DNA of 11,198 nucleotides. It comes from Actinomycetota bacterium. Its GTDB lineage: Bacteria; Actinomycetota; Acidimicrobiia; Acidimicrobiales; Ilumatobacteraceae. Each line of letters begins with the position of its first letter. Position 1 is the stretch's first letter. The notes below the pieces were generated by a model, which did no database searches, had not been told where the DNA came from, and saw only the letters and a list, made by a program, of their open reading frames with translations. Made by a program: the position numbers and the translations under genes. Below, piece after piece: positions 7,334-11,198 of this stretch. The DNA lies in assembly GCA_009704425.1 (NCBI GenBank), contig WLEG01000039.1, forward strand, positions 1 through 11,198, in the 5' to 3' direction.

Positions 7334-8358
7334 TGGCCGGCACCGGTAAAGCGCACTTGCGACCCGAGGGCGAGGCCCTGTTGCGGGTCGAGGATCTGGT
7401 GGTCGAGTTTCCCGTCGGTCGCACCGGTCTGAAGGTGAACGCGGTCACCGGGATCTCCTTCGACGTGCTTCGCGGCGAGACCCTCGGCATCGTGGGCGAA
7501 TCCGGTTGCGGCAAGAGCACCACGGGGCGCGCCATCATGCAGTTGCCCCGACCCACCTCGGGAAGCATCGTCTTCGACGGTCAGGATCTCACCAAGCTCG
7601 ACAAAGAAGCCATGCGTGCCGCGCGCACGAAGGTCCAGATGATCTTCCAGGATCCCATCTCGTCGCTGAATCCCCGTCGCAAGGTTCGTGACATCGTCAT
7701 GGAGCCGCTCAGCATCTGGAAACGCGGTACCAAGGAGGAGCAGGCGGCCGCGGTCGACAAAGTGCTCGAAGAAGTGGGCATCGATCCGCAACGCGCGGCC
7801 GAGAGCCTTCCCCACCAGTTCTCGGGCGGACAATGCCAACGCATCTCGATCGCGCGTTCGCTCGTTCTCGATCCCCGCATGATCATCTGCGACGAACCGG
7901 TGTCGGCGCTCGACGTCAGCGTTCAGGCGCAGGTCCTCAACCTCCTCGAGGATCTGAAGAAGGCCTACGGACTCACCCTCATCTTCATCGCGCACGACCT
8001 GGCCGTGGTGAAGAACATCAGCGACCGGGTGGCGGTCATGTACCTGGGCAAGTTCTGCGAGATCGGCGCGAGCGACGACATGTACGCGCGTCCGGCGCAT
8101 CCGTACACCAAGGTGCTCCTCGATTCGATCCCCGTGCCCGATCCGAACGCCACGGTGGGCAAGGTCGCCGTCGAGGGCGAACCGCCCTCCCCCGTGAATC
8201 CGCCCTCCGGATGCCGCTTCAATCCGCGCTGTCCGAACGCCTCCGATCGTTGCCGCAGCGAGGAGCCCACCTTGCGCGAGATCGAGCCCGGACATTTCGT
8301 CGCGTGTCACCACCCGCTGTTCGGTGGCGAGGCTCCGGTGTCGGTGCGCACCGCCTGA
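7333..8358 (+). CDS. ABC importer ATPase, DppF/OppF type
   Basis: The product has 341 residues. Walker A GESGCGKST is at 55-63, with the Q-loop in MIFQDPISSLNP. The signature FSGGQ is at 163-167, Walker B has D187-E188 in IICDEPVSALD, and the switch is His221 in IAHDLAVV. The C-terminal domain has CRFNPRCPNASDRC and a late CHHP, as in the partner ATPase. One oddity: the residue after FSGGQ is Cys168 (codon TGC 7834-7836), where DppF/OppF proteins normally have Arg (SGGQRQR). A single C-to-T change would explain it. The start ATG 7333 shares one base with the upstream stop (TGATG), and GGGAGG lies nine bases before it. It is the last gene of the operon and ends one base before the convergent crotonase stop. 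Confidence 0.95.
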
Positions 8359-8367
8359 TTCAGCGGT
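8350..8367. terminator. Possible weak bidirectional hairpin at the convergent junction
   Basis: ACCGC (8350-8354) and GCGGT (8363-8367) flank an 8-base loop that contains both convergent stop codons. The stem is only 5 bp. On the plus strand it is followed by the AT-rich TTCGAATATTTC, which gives some support for termination of the importer transcript. This is a weak call. Confidence 0.25.
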
Positions 8368-9181
8368 TCGAATATTTCGGCGGGCGCTTCTCCATGAAGG
8401 CCCTCATGGATTCGCGGGCGTCCTCGGTGTGGCTCGACATGATCTGTTGACGATTCTCCAGATCGATGGCCGACTGCATCGCGGGGATCTCGAGCGCGGT
8501 CCACATGGCCTCCTTCGTGAGGTACACACCGAACGGCGTGTTCGCCATGATGAGTTCGGCTTTGGCCAGAGCGGCCTCCTCCAAACGATCGGGTTCGTGC
8601 AGCTCGACCACCAGGCCGATGCGCAACGCCTCCTCGGCATCGACGACGCGACCGGTGAGCATCATCTCCTGGGCCCGCGCCACACCCACGATGCGGGGCA
8701 ACAACCAACTGGTCCCGATGTCGCACGCCGAGAAACCCACGCGGATGAACGCCACGTTGAACTTGCCGGCGGTGGACGCCAACCGCACGTCACTGCCCAG
8801 CACCAACGCCAATCCCCCGCCCGCCGCCGCTCCGTTGACGGCGGCGATCACCGGCTGCGGGATCGAACGCAGACGGGGAATCAAGGTGGCGATGTGCTTC
8901 TGCACCGCGAACGCGCGTTGGGTGGGGCCCATGTCGTCGGTGTGCGGAGCCGAGCCGTATCCGCCCAGATCCAATCCGGCGCAGAAACCACGACCGGCTC
9001 CGGTGAGCACGACGACCCGGCAGTCCTTGTCCACGGCTATCTCGGCGAGCGTCTCGTGCAGGGTCTCCACCAGTTCGGCCGACATGGCGTTGAGCCGATC
9101 GGGGCGATTCATTCGCAGCACGACCACGCCGTCCCGTGGGCGTTCGACGAGCAGGACCGGATCCGAGGGAGAAGAACTCAT
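8360..9181 (-). CDS. Enoyl-CoA hydratase/isomerase (crotonase) family protein lacking both canonical catalytic Glu
   Basis: The product has 273 residues, a normal crotonase length. The family features are present: NRPDRLNAM (25-33), the first oxyanion-hole segment GRGFCAGLDLGG (63-74) and the second, NGAAAGGG (116-123). Crotonase-fold enzymes act on acyl-CoA thioesters as trimers or hexamers in the cytoplasm. Aligned by eye to rat enoyl-CoA hydratase, Ala125 replaces Glu144 and Phe145 replaces Glu164. Asp154 in ACDIGTSWLLPR is a nearby acid that could serve instead. A standard hydratase activity is therefore doubtful; isomerase, hydrolase or other chemistry is possible. It shows no neighbouring fatty-acid genes. 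The start ATG 9181 has no Shine-Dalgarno. It is convergent with the importer operon (one base between stops) and divergent from the mannosyltransferase gene. Confidence 0.88.
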   Translation of the reverse strand: MSSSPSDPVLLVERPRDGVVVLRMNRPDRLNAMSAELVETLHETLAEIAVDKDCRVVVLTGAGRGFCAGLDLGGYGSAPHTDDMGPTQRAFAVQKHIATLIPRLRSIPQPVIAAVNGAAAGGGLALVLGSDVRLASTAGKFNVAFIRVGFSACDIGTSWLLPRIVGVARAQEMMLTGRVVDAEEALRIGLVVELHEPDRLEEAALAKAELIMANTPFGVYLTKEAMWTALEIPAMQSAIDLENRQQIMSSHTEDARESMRAFMEKRPPKYSNR

Positions 9182-9242
9182 GCACCCATTCTGACAGTCG
9201 TGCGGAGGCCATCGGAGCGTCCGAAGCCGTGCTCTGTGGGGG

Positions 9243-9251
9243 TGTTAGCGT
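9243..9251 (+). promoter_or_regulatory. Possible extended -10 promoter for the GT-C glycosyltransferase pair
   Basis: TGT directly followed by TAGCGT (9246-9251) fits an extended -10 (TGN-TANNNT). Transcription would start near 9258, leaving a leader of about 28 bases before the ATG at 9286. No good -35 is seen, which extended -10 promoters can lack. Confidence 0.35.
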
Positions 9252-9285
9252 CTCTCCCACGCCGATTCACGGCGCTTCCGCAGCC

Positions 9286-10539
9286 ATGAACGAGTCCGCC
9301 TCCTCTCCCGTCGCCGACGCAACCGAAGAACATCGGACCTGGGTCGCGGCGCTCAAGGCGGCCGCCTTCGCTTTCTTCGTGTCGCGGATCATGGTGATGG
9401 TCGGTGCGGCCATCGTGGCCGCCGAGATGCGCGCCGACGAGAACAAGATCCGCTCGCAGATCCTGTTCGGACTGGACCGCAAGGTCGACCCCCACTCGCG
9501 AGGATTGGTGTTGCCGCGCTCGGCCGGCCGCATGATCCTCGACGTCCTCACGTCGTGGGACGGCATCTGGTATCTGCGCATCACCCGATTCGGTTACCCC
9601 TCGTTCGTCCCCCCGTCGATCACCTACGAGGAACCACAGGCCCGGGTGGCGTTCTTTCCCGCGTATCCCTACGCCGTGCGCTGGCTCGACCGGATCCTCC
9701 CGGGTGGCGACACCTTTGCGGCTCTGGCACTCAACCTCGCGCTCGGTGTGGTCTTCATCGTTCTCGTCGGTCTGCTGACCCGCGCTTGGTTCGGCGTCCG
9801 ATACGCCCGGACGGCGATGGTGTTGTGTGCCGTCTTCCCCGGCAGCTTCGTGCTCTCCTTCGCGTATTCCGAGGCCCTGCTCCTCACCATGGCGGCGGCC
9901 ACGTTGTTGGCGCTCCACCACGAACGATGGTTGATCGCGGGACTCTTCGCCGCGCTCGCCAGCGCCACGCGTCCGAACGGTGTCGCCGTCATCGTCGCGT
10001 GCGCCGTGGCCGCGGCGATCGCCATCCACAAGCGGCGCGATTTCCGGTCGTTGGCGGCACCGCTGCTCGCACCGGTCGGATTCGTCGGATACCAGTTGTG
10101 GATCGATTCGCACGCCGACGAGAGTCGCGTCTGGTTCCGCGTGCAGGGAGAGGCGTGGAAGGAAGGGGCGAGCTTCGGCCTCACCGCCATCCGACGAACG
10201 CTGGAGACTTTCACGCAGCCCCTCACCTCGCCGACCGACATGATCACGGCCGCATCGTTCCTCGGCACCCTCGCGCTCGTCTGGATCGCGTGGAAGCGCC
10301 ACCGATTGCCCCTGCCCGCCGCGGCGTATTCGGCGGTGGTCGTGATCCTGATGCTGTTGCCCGCCACCGTCACGGCGCGTCCGCGGTTCATGTTCACGGC
10401 CTTTCCCCTCTTCATCGCCGCCGCCGTCTGGTTCGACGCCCCCCGTCGCAAGGAATGGTGGCCTTACGTCGTCGGAACCGGAATGGCCGGACTGGTCACA
10501 CTCACGGCGCTCTACGGCGTGTTGGGAGTGGTGCCTTGA
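9286..10539 (+). CDS. PIG-V-like GT-C family mannosyltransferase, integral membrane
   Basis: The product has 417 residues with roughly nine or ten membrane segments. After the first helix, a long extracytoplasmic loop carries SWDGIWYLRITRFGYP with Asp92, the position expected of the GT-C catalytic acid. Then comes VAFFPAYPYAVRW, followed by FPGSFVLSFAYSEALLL and SATRPNG (226-232). These are the landmarks of the Mannosyl_trans2/PIG-V family (the eukaryotic members are GPI mannosyltransferase 2). Bacterial relatives occur widely in actinobacteria; such enzymes are expected to take mannose from a polyprenyl-phosphate donor on the outer face of the membrane. Donor and acceptor here are inference. 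The ATG at 9286 was chosen because the protein becomes family-like soon after it and the frame above runs through the divergent gene; it has no Shine-Dalgarno. The stop overlaps the TTG start of the AftD-like gene. Confidence 0.82.
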   Translation: MNESASSPVADATEEHRTWVAALKAAAFAFFVSRIMVMVGAAIVAAEMRADENKIRSQILFGLDRKVDPHSRGLVLPRSAGRMILDVLTSWDGIWYLRITRFGYPSFVPPSITYEEPQARVAFFPAYPYAVRWLDRILPGGDTFAALALNLALGVVFIVLVGLLTRAWFGVRYARTAMVLCAVFPGSFVLSFAYSEALLLTMAAATLLALHHERWLIAGLFAALASATRPNGVAVIVACAVAAAIAIHKRRDFRSLAAPLLAPVGFVGYQLWIDSHADESRVWFRVQGEAWKEGASFGLTAIRRTLETFTQPLTSPTDMITAASFLGTLALVWIAWKRHRLPLPAAAYSAVVVILMLLPATVTARPRFMFTAFPLFIAAAVWFDAPRRKEWWPYVVGTGMAGLVTLTALYGVLGVVP

Positions 10540-11198
10540 TCCGAACGGTTCGCCGATGGGCCGAACGGAACGTCCTTCATGTTTCGTTGGCCCTCCTCGC
10601 GTACGTTCCGTTACTGCTCACCGCGCCGGGCAAGGTGCCCGGCGACACCAAGCTGTATCTCTACCTCGATCCGTGGCGCCTCATGTCGGACGCCGCGTTC
10701 AGTTGGGATTCGCGGCAGTTCGGGGGTTGGGTGCCCCATCAGAACGTCGGATATCTGTGGCCCTCGGGTCCGTGGTTCGCTTTCTTCGACGCCGTGGGCT
10801 GCCCCGACTGGATCGCGCACCGACTGTGGATGGCGACTCTGCTCTTCGTGGCCGGGTCCGGAGTCGTTCACCTCGGACGCCGTCTGGGTCTGAGCCCGAC
10901 CACCGTCGCGGTCGCGGCGTTCGCCTACCAGTTCACGCCCTACGTTCTCCCGTACATCTCGCGAACGTCGGCGTTGCTGCTGCCGTGGGCGTTGCTCGGC
11001 TGGATCGTGGCCGCCACCATTCGGTTCACCCACGAGCGGAGGCTCGGAGCGCTCGCGGTGTTCGCCCTGTTGATCCTCTCCTCGGGAGGGCTCAACGCCA
11101 CCGCCCTGCTCGTCATCGCCCCGGCCCCCGTGGCCGTCATCGTCGATGCCGTGTGGCGGCGGAAGGTGTCGATCCGGTCGGCGCTCGTCACCACGGCC
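10536..11198 (+). CDS. AftD-like alpha-(1->3)-arabinofuranosyltransferase, N-terminal part (3' truncated by window edge)
   Basis: An open frame of 221 codons starts at TTG 10536 and runs past the window end. A GGGAG Shine-Dalgarno (10524-10528) lies seven bases upstream, and the start overlaps the mannosyltransferase stop as TTGA. The protein opens with a basic stretch and a first membrane helix (about 14-30). A loop with PGDTKLYLYLDPWRLM (35-50), then SWDSRQFGGWVPHQNVGYLW and PSGPWFAFF, follows. This closely resembles, from recall, the start of mycobacterial AftD (DUF3367 proteins; 'DTK...DP', 'WD', 'Q.GYLWP.GPFF', and 'RLW' further on). AftD is a very large GT-C enzyme, over 1000 residues, that adds alpha-1,3 arabinofuranose branches to envelope arabinan using decaprenyl-phosphoryl-arabinose. 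Asp37 and Asp45 are candidate acids of the first loop. The acceptor in this organism is unknown. Confidence 0.8.
   Translation, partial: MIRTVRRWAERNVLHVSLALLAYVPLLLTAPGKVPGDTKLYLYLDPWRLMSDAAFSWDSRQFGGWVPHQNVGYLWPSGPWFAFFDAVGCPDWIAHRLWMATLLFVAGSGVVHLGRRLGLSPTTVAVAAFAYQFTPYVLPYISRTSALLLPWALLGWIVAATIRFTHERRLGALAVFALLILSSGGLNATALLVIAPAPVAVIVDAVWRRKVSIRSALVTTA

Noticed and set aside
8324..9289. Plus-strand open frame of about 320 codons opposite the crotonase gene
   Set aside because: The minus-strand frame is an evident crotonase, and the plus frame is low-complexity shadow without a ribosome site.
9178..10302. Minus-strand open frame of about 370 codons opposite the mannosyltransferase gene
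   Set aside because: It is highly charged and repetitive in Arg/Asp/Glu/His, the typical antisense of a membrane-protein gene, and the sense frame carries clear PIG-V motifs.

Overview
The window is GC-rich and densely coding. Codons are strongly biased to G/C at third positions, yet Leu TTG is frequent. Gene families point to a high-GC actinobacterium: a mycobacterial-type phosphoribosyltransferase, a DUF5522 protein, a PIG-V-like mannosyltransferase and an AftD-like arabinofuranosyltransferase. An Acidimicrobiia-type lineage is my guess from overall style, not something the sequence proves.

Left part (1-2679): the 3' end of a phytoene-dehydrogenase-like FAD oxidoreductase (+) runs stop-to-stop into a minus-strand group. 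In transcription order that group is a DUF5522 Cys-rich small protein, a class III-like polyphosphate kinase 2 and a purine-type phosphoribosyltransferase. The last two would fit nucleotide salvage followed by polyphosphate-driven phosphorylation (inference). The gaps between these genes hold small hairpins and possible -10 elements. The 191 bp divergent gap 2489-2679 carries a good sigma70-like promoter, a 13 bp palindrome and a hairpin just before the ribosome binding site of the next operon.

Centre (2680-8358): a complete five-gene peptide/nickel-type (Dpp/Opp) ABC importer in canonical order: lipoprotein solute-binding protein, two permeases and two ATPases. The last four genes are chained by overlapping stop/start codons (ATGA, GTGA, TGATG). 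The only real gap lies between the binding protein and the first permease. It holds an 11 bp stem-loop that includes the binding-protein stop codon, then a 5-codon mini-ORF ending in an ATGA overlap with the permease start.

Right part (8360-11198): a crotonase-fold protein (-) abuts the importer tail with one base between stops, and it lacks both canonical catalytic glutamates. Divergent from it, a PIG-V-like GT-C mannosyltransferase is overlapped by the TTG start of an AftD-like arabinofuranosyltransferase that leaves the window. This pair suggests an arabinose/mannose-containing envelope glycan locus.

Overall this is mostly a conventional chromosomal region. I see no mobile element, CRISPR array, tRNA or rRNA, and no convincing undescribed multi-gene system. 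The best leads are the intercistronic stem-loop with its mini-ORF, the atypical crotonase, and the mannosyl/arabinosyl transferase pair.
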